64,000 nucleotides of DNA from Zavarzinella sp. GTDB taxonomy: Bacteria > Planctomycetota > Planctomycetia > Gemmatales > Gemmataceae. Under the pieces are notes generated by a model that ran no database searches, had not been told where the DNA came from, and was given only the letters and a program-made list of their open reading frames with translations. The stretch spans positions 496,001 through 560,000 of the forward strand of contig JAWKTI010000003.1 in the NCBI GenBank assembly GCA_041399155.1. The letters are read 5' to 3'. Shown here one piece after another: positions 55,126 through 64,000 of this stretch. The translations under genes and the position numbers were made by a program. Every line of letters begins with the position of its first letter. The stretch's first letter is position 1.

Positions 55126-56436
55126 ATGCGAGCACTATTACTGGTATTACTTGGTACTACCTTTTCTTCCCACGTGCGTGCGGATGACTGGCCCCACTGG
55201 ATGGGACCAAAACGGGATAACGTCTGGCGGGAAACCGGCATTCTGGAAAGTTTTCCGAAAGGTGGCCCCAAAATTCTGTGGCGTGCCGAGGTTGCCGGTG
55301 GTTACGCTGGCCCCGCAGTGGCCAGTGGCAAGGTTTTCGTGACCGATTATGTCACCAAAGACAATGTAAAAGTAGATAATTTCGCCCGCAAAGAATATTC
55401 CGGCATCGAGCGGGTGCTGTGCATCGACGAAAAAACCGGCAAGCAACTGTGGCAGCACAGTTATCCGGTGAAATATGCGATTTCCTATCCGGCAGGCCCA
55501 CGCTGCACCCCCACGGTAGATGGGGATAAAGTGTACACCCTCGGTGCGGAAGGAAACCTGTTCTGTTTTCAGGTTGCTGATGGTAAAGTCTTATGGGAAA
55601 AGGACTTAAAGAAAGAATACAACACCAAGTCCGCCCTGTGGGGTTATGCCGCCCACCCACTGATTGATGGGAAAAAATTAATCACTTTGGCAGGTGGTGC
55701 GGGCAGCCACGTGGTGGCTTTTGACAAGGAAACCGGCAAAGAACTGTGGAAAGCAGAAACCTCGCCGGAACAGGGGTACTCCCCACCCACGATCATTGAG
55801 GCGGCTGGCGTGCGTCAATTGCTGTTGCTGCGGCCTGATGCGGTCACCGCAGTCGACCCCGAAACCGGCAAACGACTCTGGACCACCCCATACAGTGCCA
55901 GCAACGGTTCGATCATCATGAGCCCCATCGTTTACAAGGATTACCTCTACGTGGCAGGCTACAGCAACAAGAATCTGATGCTGAAACTGACCCAGAATAA
56001 GCCGGGTGTCGAAGTGCTCTGGCAGGACAAGCCACGCATCGGCATTTCGCCAGTGAACGTGCAGCCGTTCGAAGAAAACGGCATCATCTACGGATTCGAC
56101 CAGAACGGCCGAGCATATGCAATAGAAATCCCATCGGGCAAGCGACTGTGGGAAACCACCGAAATCGTCGGGGGTGATCGTGCCGCCGGTTCGGAAACCG
56201 CCTTTATTGTAAAACAGGCTGGCACCGATCGTTTCTGGTTCTTCACCGAACGTGGCGACCTGGTAATTGGCAAACTTTCGAAGGAAGGTTACACGGAAAT
56301 CTCCCGCGCCAATGTAATCAAGCAAACCAACGTTGCGTTCGGCCGCGACGTGATCTGGTGCATGCCCGCCTACGCCAACAAACACGCCTACATCCGCAAC
56401 GACAATGAACTGATCTGCATCGACCTATCGAAGTAG
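55126..56436 (+). CDS. PQQ-like beta-propeller exported protein
   Basis: A 436-residue protein with a signal peptide (1-18, FSSHVRA) followed by DDWPHWMGPKRDNVWRE, the usual start of planctomycete PQQ-repeat proteins. Six or seven propeller blades follow with repeated tryptophan-docking segments such as DEKTGKQLWQHSY, DKETGKELWKAE, DPETGKRLWTTP and IPSGKRLWETT. Similar to BamB/quinoprotein dehydrogenase-like folds; PQQ-binding residues are not evident, so an enzyme role is uncertain. ATG 55126 follows GAGGATAAAG. Confidence 0.85.
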   Translation: MRALLLVLLGTTFSSHVRADDWPHWMGPKRDNVWRETGILESFPKGGPKILWRAEVAGGYAGPAVASGKVFVTDYVTKDNVKVDNFARKEYSGIERVLCIDEKTGKQLWQHSYPVKYAISYPAGPRCTPTVDGDKVYTLGAEGNLFCFQVADGKVLWEKDLKKEYNTKSALWGYAAHPLIDGKKLITLAGGAGSHVVAFDKETGKELWKAETSPEQGYSPPTIIEAAGVRQLLLLRPDAVTAVDPETGKRLWTTPYSASNGSIIMSPIVYKDYLYVAGYSNKNLMLKLTQNKPGVEVLWQDKPRIGISPVNVQPFEENGIIYGFDQNGRAYAIEIPSGKRLWETTEIVGGDRAAGSETAFIVKQAGTDRFWFFTERGDLVIGKLSKEGYTEISRANVIKQTNVAFGRDVIWCMPAYANKHAYIRNDNELICIDLSK

Positions 56437-56540
56437 GCAAATGTATATGTATCAGAAAAGCGTAGTGATTATTAGGTAGCTTAGAAGAAACACAATAACA
56501 GGCCAATTACAGCATAGCAACTAACATAGGTCTTGTAACA

Positions 56541-57917
56541 TTGTCAACGCCACAAGAATTGCTCGAACGAGACCTTGAGCACTCGCACCACAACATGATT
56601 GTGATTGCGGGAATTGGAGTCACCCTCGCGACATGTGACAACAACAAAAACGCCACATGGAAAGGCTTATTAGAACATGGTCTTAGGTACTGTAAGGATT
56701 ATTGCAGTACAGATAAAAGTCGGATTAGCCCACAAGAAAAGATCTTGAAAAACAGGAAATCTCTAAGTGGAGATCTGATAGGTGTTGGAGAATTCATCAC
56801 TAGAGAGCTGACCAACGACCGCAGTGGTATTTTTGGCAAATGGCTTGTAGAGGTATTTGATACAGTCAATAATGTAGACAATAGCGTTATAAACTCGTTA
56901 GCAAATCTTGATATAAATATTGCTACAACGAATTATGACGGAGTAATAGAAAAAGCACTGAATTTACACGCCATAACATGGAAAGATGTGGCGAGTGCAA
57001 CTGAATTTCTCAGAAATCGATCGCGAGCAATTCTTCATCTTCACGGCCATTATAAGACGCCTGAAACAGTTATACTTGGCGCTAGCAGTTACAGCCAAAT
57101 ATGCAATGATGTACATTTTCAAGAGAAGCTACGTGCAACCTTGCTATTCAAGACTGTAATTTTTGTGGGGTGCGGAATCGACGGCTTAAGTGATCCAAAT
57201 TTCGGATCATTATTTGATTGGGCACAAGATGCTCTAGAGCAATGCTCACACCAGCATTATGTACTAGTCAAAGAAAGCGAATTGACAATTTGGCAACAAA
57301 GATTGCGTGGAATCCCAGTCAAGGCAGTATCTTATGGAAGCACACATTCTGAACTTGCAAGTTTTTTGACGCAACTTGGTAGCAATGTTCGAAAAAAAAT
57401 AGTGGTTGACCCACTAGCAAGATTAAATGATGTACAATTAAGCTACGAGACAATGTGGCCACTATTAGAAAATAAACTAGGTATACAAGGGTCAAGAGCT
57501 TTGCTAAGCGAATCAATGCAGCTAGCAAAATCGTTGATGGATGCAGGAGGGAAATTGCGTGCAGCTTTGGATTTTCATAGCCGACTAAATAAATATAAAA
57601 AAACATTGCTAAATAATGATTACTTGGAGTTTGCGTTATTTTCAGCTGAGTCTTTGCTAAACATTGAGCCAAGGTTGACATATACAATAATTGAAGAAAT
57701 CAGAAGTGTGTTTAAGGGATCAATACTCCCTGGAAAGTATTTTTCAAAATTGGCCGATCTATCTATACGTTGCTTAGACGCATTGTGTGCATATAGTGAA
57801 ACTCTTATACAAATTGATATCGCACTTGAAGCCACTGATGGTGATGAAAATGAACGATTACAAGCTGAAAGAGCAGAAATTACTTTCTTACAAGGTGATT
57901 TCCTCAATGGATACTAG
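56541..57917 (+). CDS. SIR2-like domain protein (putative NADase effector)
   Basis: The 458-residue protein has a SIR2-like domain at about 18-290: Rossmann start IVIAGIGVTLA (about 20-30), ATTNYD with the catalytic-type Asn131 and Asp133, and LHGHYKTPETVILGASSY with His168, then FVGCGIDGLSDPNFGSL (209-225). These are the positions of the SIR2 domains in anti-phage NADases such as ThsA and DSR. The remaining 170 residues are helical and unassigned. The start is TTG 56541, with no in-frame ATG before the Rossmann motif except 56595, which would truncate it. AT-rich. It ends 3 bp before the HEAT-repeat gene. Confidence 0.82.
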   Translation: MSTPQELLERDLEHSHHNMIVIAGIGVTLATCDNNKNATWKGLLEHGLRYCKDYCSTDKSRISPQEKILKNRKSLSGDLIGVGEFITRELTNDRSGIFGKWLVEVFDTVNNVDNSVINSLANLDINIATTNYDGVIEKALNLHAITWKDVASATEFLRNRSRAILHLHGHYKTPETVILGASSYSQICNDVHFQEKLRATLLFKTVIFVGCGIDGLSDPNFGSLFDWAQDALEQCSHQHYVLVKESELTIWQQRLRGIPVKAVSYGSTHSELASFLTQLGSNVRKKIVVDPLARLNDVQLSYETMWPLLENKLGIQGSRALLSESMQLAKSLMDAGGKLRAALDFHSRLNKYKKTLLNNDYLEFALFSAESLLNIEPRLTYTIIEEIRSVFKGSILPGKYFSKLADLSIRCLDALCAYSETLIQIDIALEATDGDENERLQAERAEITFLQGDFLNGY

Positions 57918-57920
57918 CAG

Positions 57921-60101
57921 ATGACCAATCAGGAACAATCACATTCAGAAAAACACTTGTTGGAGCAAGTTGATTCGAAACTTCGATTACAAATGATTGA
58001 GCTAAGATTGCACGCTATGAAAGGAGATCTTGCTAAATCACTTGCAAACATAGCACGCTTGCATGAAATACACATGTCTTGCAGCGTTAGTCGTGTAGCG
58101 TTGTGTATGCTAGAAGCTGAATTGTATGATTTAAATTATCAAGAACAAGAGGCAATCGATTGTATTAAGAATAGTGTTATCCCCTTAATGGGTAAACTTG
58201 CTCCAGAAATTCGCCTTGTAGTCGAATTTAATTTGAGCTCATTAAAGCTCAATAGTGAGCTTGTTAACCTAAGATACAATGTTATTGATCAAAAGCGACT
58301 GATCGATTTCAACTCTTTGGATTATCAAAGGTTATTTCAGGCCAATTATAATCTTGATTTCGGTAGGCATTCTGAATATCTCGGGGTAATCTGGCAGAAT
58401 TACCGGCGGGCTTTCCTTCAAGGGTGCTGGAGCGAACAACGACTTTGCAGTAGGCTACTGTCGAAAATATGTTTAACGCAGAGAAATTTGAATGATGCAG
58501 TTCATCATGCATTATTGTCGCGTGATGATAAGCTTTGTAATGAAATTTTAGCAGGTGCAATTGCTGTCAGATCAAGCGACATTATCAGAGGGGTCGTTCA
58601 GCGACTTATTAACACTGCTAATCTTCGAAAGCATTTTCGTTTTGCATGCAAGATAGTTGAAATGATTGCAGACGAAATACCTGATGATATAATCCCAGTT
58701 GTAGGTCAATGGATTATTTCGCGTGCAAAACAAGAAAGAGAATCAGAAATTCATTCTGATTACATTTCAGATATCTGGAAATCGATTTCCGCAATTGGGC
58801 ATCGATTACCTAGTATTCTTGCTAGCAATGCAATCAGTATTGCTTTAGCTCATACTGCGTTTAGAGAGGTTATTCCAGAGGGATGCTTTTGTCCTGAGAG
58901 AAGAGAGATACTTTCTGCTCTAACTCAATTAATCTCAGTTGCGAATTACGAAGAAATTCAATTGTTGGCTGAGCAAGTAGTTGAATTGCTATGTTCGCGT
59001 TCTAATAATCACGATCTTCCTACAGCAGTCGATTTGCTAAGTAAATTAGCATATTTTGCAAACGATCGCATACGCAATTTCATATCAGCATCCTTGTTCC
59101 CAGAAGGGAAACCGATACACATTGCTCTAGTTCAAGTTGCGCAGAATTTTGACAAGGAAGATGTTATCGATGCGCAACAGATACATCAGCTATCGATTGG
59201 TGTCATAGAGAATTTGCATAGGCAAGTTCAATTTGTGCCTTATGGTTCGCAGCCAGAACCAGTGCAGGAGTGTCTATACCAACACTTTAAAAACAAGTCA
59301 GATGGTACATTGTATGTCCACGCTACCGGAACGATTGGTCTTTTTGCTGTCGCAAAACATCGACACAAGCTCTCGCCGGAGGCATTGTGCAATCTTGTGG
59401 ATGCAATTATGAGATTGGCAATTGATCAAGAGAATTTATACTTGAACCGAGAATCTCTGCTTGTAGTGTTAGTTCAGTTCAAAGATGTTATGTTTGGGGA
59501 GCTCAGAAAACGAACTTTAACAACTCTTCGACAAATTGTATCTTGCAGCGATTCAGAATCAAACCATTTCCATACATCAAACCAATCTAATGAATCGCGC
59601 GAGCCATTCAGATTCGATACTGGAGATCCGGTCAATGTTAAGGCAGTAGCAATTGTAGCGATTGCTTCAATTGCAAGCACTATGAAAACGTTCCCTGTTG
59701 CTATTTCACTAATTATTCAGAATGCAATTTGCGATGCTAATCCTAGGATCCGAAGTGCTGCTTATACTGCTACCAGAAGCCTTCGCAAACCATCTGATGG
59801 CATTATTTTAGGACTTCTTGTGGGTCTTCGGGACCCCGATGACAATGCAGCTAGTTACGCATTTGGCGCAATATCTGACCAAATTGAATGGAAGTTAAGC
59901 TTGAACCACTGGCAGATTTTTCTGATGGCAGTAAGTCTTGCGCAACAAACTGGTGCTCCGTCGCTAAGAAGACATGCCGCTCATGCATTGAGAAATTTGA
60001 AACAAAGATGTCCTTCTCAATTTCAAGAGCAGCTACGTACTATTGAAACAGCTTTGAAATGCGACACATCCTATCTAGTTCGATCCGTATTTCAGGAATA
60101 A
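57921..60101 (+). CDS. Large HEAT/ARM-repeat protein coupled to the SIR2-like gene
   Basis: The 726-residue all-helical protein has a TPR-like first third (LQMIELRLHAMKGDLAKSLANIARLHEIH, CMLEAELYDLNYQEQEAIDCI) and a HEAT-repeat-like C-terminal half (ATGTIGLFAVAKHRHKLSPEALCNLVDAIMRLA, ANPRIRSAAYTATRSLRKPSDGIILGLLVGLRDPDDNAASYAFGAI, RRHAAHALRNLKQRCPS). No catalytic motif is visible. It begins 3 bp after the SIR2-like stop, on the same strand with the same AT-rich codon use, so the two form one transcription unit. A sensor or regulator of the SIR2-like effector is the natural inference. Confidence 0.75.
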   Translation: MTNQEQSHSEKHLLEQVDSKLRLQMIELRLHAMKGDLAKSLANIARLHEIHMSCSVSRVALCMLEAELYDLNYQEQEAIDCIKNSVIPLMGKLAPEIRLVVEFNLSSLKLNSELVNLRYNVIDQKRLIDFNSLDYQRLFQANYNLDFGRHSEYLGVIWQNYRRAFLQGCWSEQRLCSRLLSKICLTQRNLNDAVHHALLSRDDKLCNEILAGAIAVRSSDIIRGVVQRLINTANLRKHFRFACKIVEMIADEIPDDIIPVVGQWIISRAKQERESEIHSDYISDIWKSISAIGHRLPSILASNAISIALAHTAFREVIPEGCFCPERREILSALTQLISVANYEEIQLLAEQVVELLCSRSNNHDLPTAVDLLSKLAYFANDRIRNFISASLFPEGKPIHIALVQVAQNFDKEDVIDAQQIHQLSIGVIENLHRQVQFVPYGSQPEPVQECLYQHFKNKSDGTLYVHATGTIGLFAVAKHRHKLSPEALCNLVDAIMRLAIDQENLYLNRESLLVVLVQFKDVMFGELRKRTLTTLRQIVSCSDSESNHFHTSNQSNESREPFRFDTGDPVNVKAVAIVAIASIASTMKTFPVAISLIIQNAICDANPRIRSAAYTATRSLRKPSDGIILGLLVGLRDPDDNAASYAFGAISDQIEWKLSLNHWQIFLMAVSLAQQTGAPSLRRHAAHALRNLKQRCPSQFQEQLRTIETALKCDTSYLVRSVFQE

Positions 60102-60223
60102 CCATTAATTCTAGTTGTCAGCACACTTTCGCATGCTAATTTCTTTGAAAGCACGGTAACCTGTTGCATTTACAATCGAATCATGTCGCTTTCCACTGTG
60201 CTGAGAAATCAACACGTTATTCC

Positions 60224-62347
60224 TTACTTCTTACCCTGGCGGCGTTGCTGGGTTTTTCGTTTTGGGCGGTAGCCTCGTGATTTGGGTGGGGCGGAACGTT
60301 CAGCAGATTTACCCTCCGCTCCTCGTTCGCCTGCGGGTTCACCCTTGGCTGGATTGCCCACACTGTGGTAGTGGTCGCCTTTCAGGGCCTGGTTCGCCTT
60401 TTTGCGTTTTGCCAGAATTGCTTCTTTCGGTGGGTTGGCTGGGATCAGGGCGTCGCAGCCATTTCCAATCAAATCGGTGCGGTCGGCGTTCACCAGGGCT
60501 TCCCGCACCTCGAACCAGTTTTCCGGCTTGAAAAACTGCATCAACGCCCGCTGTAACTTCCTGTCCCGTAAGTGTTTCGCGATGGCGACCTCGTTGCCGG
60601 TCATCGGGTCGATGCCGGTGTACCACATGCAGGTGGCAATATCGAACGGTGCGGGGATGAAGTCCTGCACCTGGTCGGGGCGGTAGCCGTTTCGCTTGAG
60701 ATAGACGGCCAGATCGATCATTTCGGCCACCGTGCTGCCCGGGTGGCTGGCGATGAAGTAGGGCACCAGGTACTGTTTGGGCTTGCCTGCCTCCGTCGAT
60801 GCCTGCTGAAATTGTCGGGCGAAGACGCCAAAGTTGTCGATGCTGGGCTTTTTCATCAGTTGCAGTACGGTGGGGCTGGTGTGCTCCGGTGCCACTTTCA
60901 ACCTGCCCCCCACGTGATGTGCGGCCAGTTCCTGCACATATTCCGGCGAAAGCTGGGCCAAATCCATCCGGATGCCACTGGCAACGAACACTTTTTTAAT
61001 CCCTGGGGAGCGTCGCACTTTTCTCATTAATTGGATCACCGGGCCGTGATCGGTGCCCAGCAATTTACAGATCGTGGGATGAACGCACGATAGTCGTTTG
61101 CATTTCGCTTCCACTTCGGGCCGGGTGCAACGCATCTGATACATGTTCGCTGTGGCACCGCCGATATCGCTGATAATTCCCTTAAAGTCCTGGTGGGTAG
61201 TAAGTTGCTGCACTTCCCGCATCACCGATTCGGAAGAGCGGGACTGAATAATACGTCCCTGGTGGGCCGTAATACTGCAAAAAGTACAGCCACCGAAACA
61301 CCCACGCATAATGGTGACGGAATCCTTAATCATTTCATGGGCGGGAATTGCTTCACGGTAGCTCGGGTGGGCCCGTCGTGTGTAGGGCAGATCGTATACG
61401 GCATCAATTTCTTCTGTCGTCAGTGGGAAATCGGGCGGATTCGCCACCACTGCCTGACGATCGTGCATTTGTACAAGCGTTGCAGCATTGAACGGGTTGG
61501 TATTCAAGTGAATCAGGTGATTCGAGCGGACAAAGGCCATTTTGTCGCTTTTCACCGCTTCAAAGCTGGGGATCAACTCAAATTTCGGTTGCCACGGTGG
61601 GGTGGTTTTGTGGCTATCCGGAGGTGCGTTCACGGTGGGCAAACTGGCCTTCAGTTCGTCCCAGTCTTCGTGGGATTCCTTCGCACCCAGCACGTAGGCG
61701 GTGCCACGCAGATTGCGAATCTGGCGAATGGTTTCCCCAGCAGCCAGCCTGTGGGCAATTTCGACAATATTTTTTTCGCCCATGCCATAAACCAGCAGAT
61801 CGGCCTTGCTGTCGAGCAGAATCGACCGTCGAACGGTGTCGCTCCAGTAGTCGTAGTGGGCGAGACGTCGCAGGCTGGCTTCCACCCCACCTGCAATGAC
61901 GGGTACACCGGGAAACGCTTCGCGGCACCGCTGGCAATAGGGCAGCGTGGCCCGATCGGGCCGCAGGCCAATCTTCCCACCTGGGGAATAGGCATCGTCG
62001 TTGCGGACCTTTTTGTTGGCGGTGTAGTGGTTGATCAGGGAATCCATGTTTCCCGCACTGACTGCGTAAAACAGGCGGGGCTTGCCAAACTGCCGCCACG
62101 GTTCGACAGTTTTCCAGTCGGGCTGGGACAATATTGCGACGCGAAAGCCCGCCTGCTCCAGCACGCGGTGCAGAATGGCCATCGCAAAGCTGGGGTGGTC
62201 GATATAGGCATCGCCGGTCACAAAAACCACGTCGACTTCATCCCAGCCGCGGGCGAGCATTTCCGCACGGCTGATCGGCGCAAACTCCTTAGGGGCAGGA
62301 GGTTGCATCAATGGTAGGTCAATCCGCTGTCGTGGCACCGTGATCAC
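60224..62347 (-). CDS. YgiQ family radical SAM protein
   Basis: The 707-residue protein is a YgiQ-type (UPF0313) radical SAM enzyme of unknown reaction. An N-terminal cobalamin-like region (VFVTGDAYIDHPSFAMAILHRVLE) precedes SLRRLAHYDYWSD, and the iron-sulfur motif MRGCFGGCTFC (C-x3-C-x2-C) lies near residue 350, followed by RSSESVMREVQ and KVAPEHTSPTVLQLMKKP. The C-terminus is a basic tail (RGYRPKRKTQQRRQGKK). GTG 62347 or ATG 62308 as start. Length agrees with the family. Confidence 0.92.
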   Translation of the reverse strand: MITVPRQRIDLPLMQPPAPKEFAPISRAEMLARGWDEVDVVFVTGDAYIDHPSFAMAILHRVLEQAGFRVAILSQPDWKTVEPWRQFGKPRLFYAVSAGNMDSLINHYTANKKVRNDDAYSPGGKIGLRPDRATLPYCQRCREAFPGVPVIAGGVEASLRRLAHYDYWSDTVRRSILLDSKADLLVYGMGEKNIVEIAHRLAAGETIRQIRNLRGTAYVLGAKESHEDWDELKASLPTVNAPPDSHKTTPPWQPKFELIPSFEAVKSDKMAFVRSNHLIHLNTNPFNAATLVQMHDRQAVVANPPDFPLTTEEIDAVYDLPYTRRAHPSYREAIPAHEMIKDSVTIMRGCFGGCTFCSITAHQGRIIQSRSSESVMREVQQLTTHQDFKGIISDIGGATANMYQMRCTRPEVEAKCKRLSCVHPTICKLLGTDHGPVIQLMRKVRRSPGIKKVFVASGIRMDLAQLSPEYVQELAAHHVGGRLKVAPEHTSPTVLQLMKKPSIDNFGVFARQFQQASTEAGKPKQYLVPYFIASHPGSTVAEMIDLAVYLKRNGYRPDQVQDFIPAPFDIATCMWYTGIDPMTGNEVAIAKHLRDRKLQRALMQFFKPENWFEVREALVNADRTDLIGNGCDALIPANPPKEAILAKRKKANQALKGDHYHSVGNPAKGEPAGERGAEGKSAERSAPPKSRGYRPKRKTQQRRQGKK

Positions 62348-62487
62348 TTGGGTTGGTAGTCTGAATAGACTATTATAGCGGGCAGTGACTTGCAGGTCTT
62401 GCGATTCTGAACCACGGTAGTTGCTGGTGGAAACTCAAATCATTTGATGTGGGATATCAACTTGCAAGGAAATGAAGTGCTGGTGGA

Positions 62488-63174
62488 TCAGTTGCCCACA
62501 ATAATCTGTGCGGTGGCCTGTTCGGTTTTGTCCCCCACCTGGGCGGTAATGCTCAGTGGGAATGTGCCCGCCTGATTGGCAGACAGTTTTACTTTGTATG
62601 TCCGATTTTCTTTCGGCAGCATTTCATCCACTACCACCTTTGCGGGTGCGTCCGTTTCCAGACCTTCCGGAATCTGGAAATCGAGTGCCAGATGGTTTAA
62701 GATCCAGTTCCCACCATTATGCAGGTGGAAGTGACATTCAAACTCTTCGCCCACTTCGACTTGAGGCGGGGCCTCAATTTTCAATCTCAGACGCGAACTG
62801 ATGATCGGTGTTTCAAAATAGAGGTTCTGGGTGTAAGTGGCGGTGAATGTTGCCAGTTCCTGCGGTGAAATCACGCGATCTGGTTCTGGTGCCACAATTA
62901 CCTGCAGGCGAATTTCCTGTCCAGGATCAACCCGGCCCAGATTCCACATGATGTGCCCACCCAGGCAGGTGGCGCTGGGCTTGGTATCAATCAGGGTGAC
63001 ACCATCGGGAATATCGTGATCCACTTTGAAGCCAAACGCGGGACGGGGCAACAGCACCTTGGCAGCCAGGCCGTAAACAAGTGGTAAATCACTCCCTGCT
63101 ACTGGTTGATCAATAGTAATTTCCACTGCACCGATTGGGTTGGCGGTTTCGGCAGGGTTTTGCAAGTTCATCAT
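62488..63174 (-). CDS. Repeat-domain beta-sandwich protein (DUF11-like)
   Basis: A 228-residue protein made of two immunoglobulin-like beta sandwiches: VEITIDQPVAGSDLPLVYGL with DIPDGVTLIDTKPS and MWNLGRVDPGQEIRLQVIV, then HFHLHNGGNWILNHLALDF with QIPEGLETD. The VDPGQ and LPKENRTYKV patterns resemble DUF11/CARDB-type repeats common in planctomycete surface proteins. No signal peptide is evident from ATG 63174, so location is unclear. Confidence 0.7.
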   Translation of the reverse strand: MMNLQNPAETANPIGAVEITIDQPVAGSDLPLVYGLAAKVLLPRPAFGFKVDHDIPDGVTLIDTKPSATCLGGHIMWNLGRVDPGQEIRLQVIVAPEPDRVISPQELATFTATYTQNLYFETPIISSRLRLKIEAPPQVEVGEEFECHFHLHNGGNWILNHLALDFQIPEGLETDAPAKVVVDEMLPKENRTYKVKLSANQAGTFPLSITAQVGDKTEQATAQIIVGN

Positions 63175-63313
63175 CGCACGCCTCGTCATCGCTACCACGA
63201 TAAAGGAAAGGTGGGAGCTGTTGGTTCGGGAACCTCGTGTCGTTTTCCATCAAGTCCGCAACATCCACGCAAGCCTAGCACAAAAATTCGGATCGGGGCA
63301 GAAAAATGAACGC

Positions 63314-64000
63314 TTATTGCGATACCGAAATCGGCATGGCCGTCGGTGGGGCTTCCAGCTCATAATCGTGCTTACGAATTGGCTGACAGGCCAGGCGAAT
63401 TGCCCGCACTAACTCTGCTTCAATAAAGGGTTTACTGAGATGTTCCCGTGCCCCAGCCATGCGGGATTTCATGCTATACACGAAACCTTCTTCTGACGAC
63501 ATAATAATCACCGGAAGTTCTGCCAGTTGTGGTTGCGACAGCAGGCTCGTGGTGGTTTCGTTGGCATCCACCTTGGAATAGTCGGCATCCAGCAACAACA
63601 ATTCTGGTGCACCATGCTGGGCAATGAATTCGCCGATCATGTTGCCATCAGAAAGTTCCCCCACGTGGCGTTCCTGTTCCAGTAACGTTTTCAGAATTAA
63701 CGCACGGAAGGTGGGGCTATGTTCCACGAGTAATGTGTATGGCCTGCCTTTTGGCGGAATCCAGACAGGGATCGCCGGCAATTCTTCAGGATCGATCATC
63801 AGTGAGCCACTGCTGCTGGGCCCTTCCTGAAAAATAGAATCTTCGTCCTGATCCAGGGGCTTATCAGTTCGCTTCAGGTGCTGCTCGTACATTCTGGCCG
63901 TGCGAAGCTGCTCCGCAAAGGCGGCATTGTCCGGCTGATAACTTCGGGCAGCATCAAAATAATACAAGGCATCGGAAAATTCGCCCAGATTCGCCAGTGC
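63314..64000 (-). CDS. TPR and response-regulator-like protein, 5' end beyond window
   Basis: At least 228 residues; the frame is open to the right window edge (ALANLGEFSDALYYFDAARSYQPDN is TPR-like). A receiver-type domain follows: YTLLVEHSPTFRALILKTLL, ELLLLDADYSK with a likely phosphoacceptor Asp, VIIMSSEEGFVYSM and HLSKPFIEAELVRAI with the conserved Lys. The acidic pair near its start is replaced by VEH, so phosphorylation may be altered. Partial gene; total length unknown. Confidence 0.75.
   Translation of the reverse strand, partial: ALANLGEFSDALYYFDAARSYQPDNAAFAEQLRTARMYEQHLKRTDKPLDQDEDSIFQEGPSSSGSLMIDPEELPAIPVWIPPKGRPYTLLVEHSPTFRALILKTLLEQERHVGELSDGNMIGEFIAQHGAPELLLLDADYSKVDANETTTSLLSQPQLAELPVIIMSSEEGFVYSMKSRMAGAREHLSKPFIEAELVRAIRLACQPIRKHDYELEAPPTAMPISVSQ

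Noticed and set aside
61193..62317. Forward open frame of 374 codons opposite the YgiQ gene
   Set aside because: Antisense shadow of a well-conserved radical SAM gene; no ribosome site or recognisable domain.

Overview
The window reads as a chromosomal segment of a planctomycete. The evidence is two sulfatases plus a third sulfatase fragment, a transmembrane serine/threonine kinase with a planctomycete-style extracytoplasmic tail, PQQ-type beta-propeller and PrpD-like proteins, the futalosine menaquinone enzyme MqnE, and an abundance of secreted proteins of unknown function. Base composition is roughly balanced. Placement below phylum (Gemmatales-like) is only a guess. Most metabolic genes look like stable chromosome; the stretches between them are full of transposon wreckage, integration scars and AT-richer accessory genes.

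Layout. 1-4 kb: GH44 glycosidase and an MmgE/PrpD protein. 4-5.9 kb: a small membrane protein and decayed short genes. 5.9-9.8 kb: a sulfatase, then a reverse-strand cluster tspO / CIA30-like / renalase-like FAD oxidoreductase. 10.5-14.8 kb: an intact-looking ISKra4 element with a 9-bp target duplication, then one IS66 element inserted inside another decayed IS66. 14.9-15.8 kb: a CRISPR array without cas genes. 15.9-17 kb: a PD-(D/E)XK-type nuclease. 17.6-21.6 kb: a reverse-strand cluster of a MoxR-like ATPase, an unknown protein, a VWA/HExxH protein and two small membrane-type proteins. 21.9-24.5 kb: an orphan AT-rich gene, an ISKra4 scar and an internally inverted IS3-family relic. 24.9-28.9 kb: an integrative element (HTH protein, primase-polymerase/helicase, tyrosine integrase) lodged at tRNA-Cys. 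28.9-30.8 kb: RraA-like protein and an outer-membrane-type protein. 30.8-33.9 kb: a small AT-rich island beginning at a broken tRNA-Leu 3' half. 34-41.6 kb: acyl-ACP desaturase-like enzyme, Nudix hydrolase, a giant three-module amidohydrolase and an unknown membrane-anchored protein. 41.6-43.5 kb: displaced polymorphic-toxin tips with immunity-like genes, bracketed by duplicated copies of a sulfatase leader. 43.5-47.4 kb: sulfatase, DEDDh exonuclease, TPR protein. 47.7-51.4 kb: mqnE and a 366-bp duplication of its 3' end bracketing a HEAT-repeat gene and a small gene. 51.6-56.4 kb: secreted protein, a MITE-like repeat, Ser/Thr kinase, PQQ propeller. 56.5-60.1 kb: a tightly coupled SIR2-like plus HEAT-repeat gene pair. 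60.2-64 kb: YgiQ-type radical SAM enzyme, a secreted-type repeat protein and a TPR/response-regulator protein cut by the window edge.

The best candidates for an undescribed system are the SIR2-like/HEAT pair (56541-60101), which has the architecture of an NAD-depleting anti-phage effector with a large repeat-protein sensor, and the MoxR/VWA/membrane cluster (17584-21602). Two independent loci (41.6-43.5 and 47.7-50.7 kb) share an unusual organisation: foreign-looking small genes bracketed by direct duplications of one end of the neighbouring housekeeping gene.
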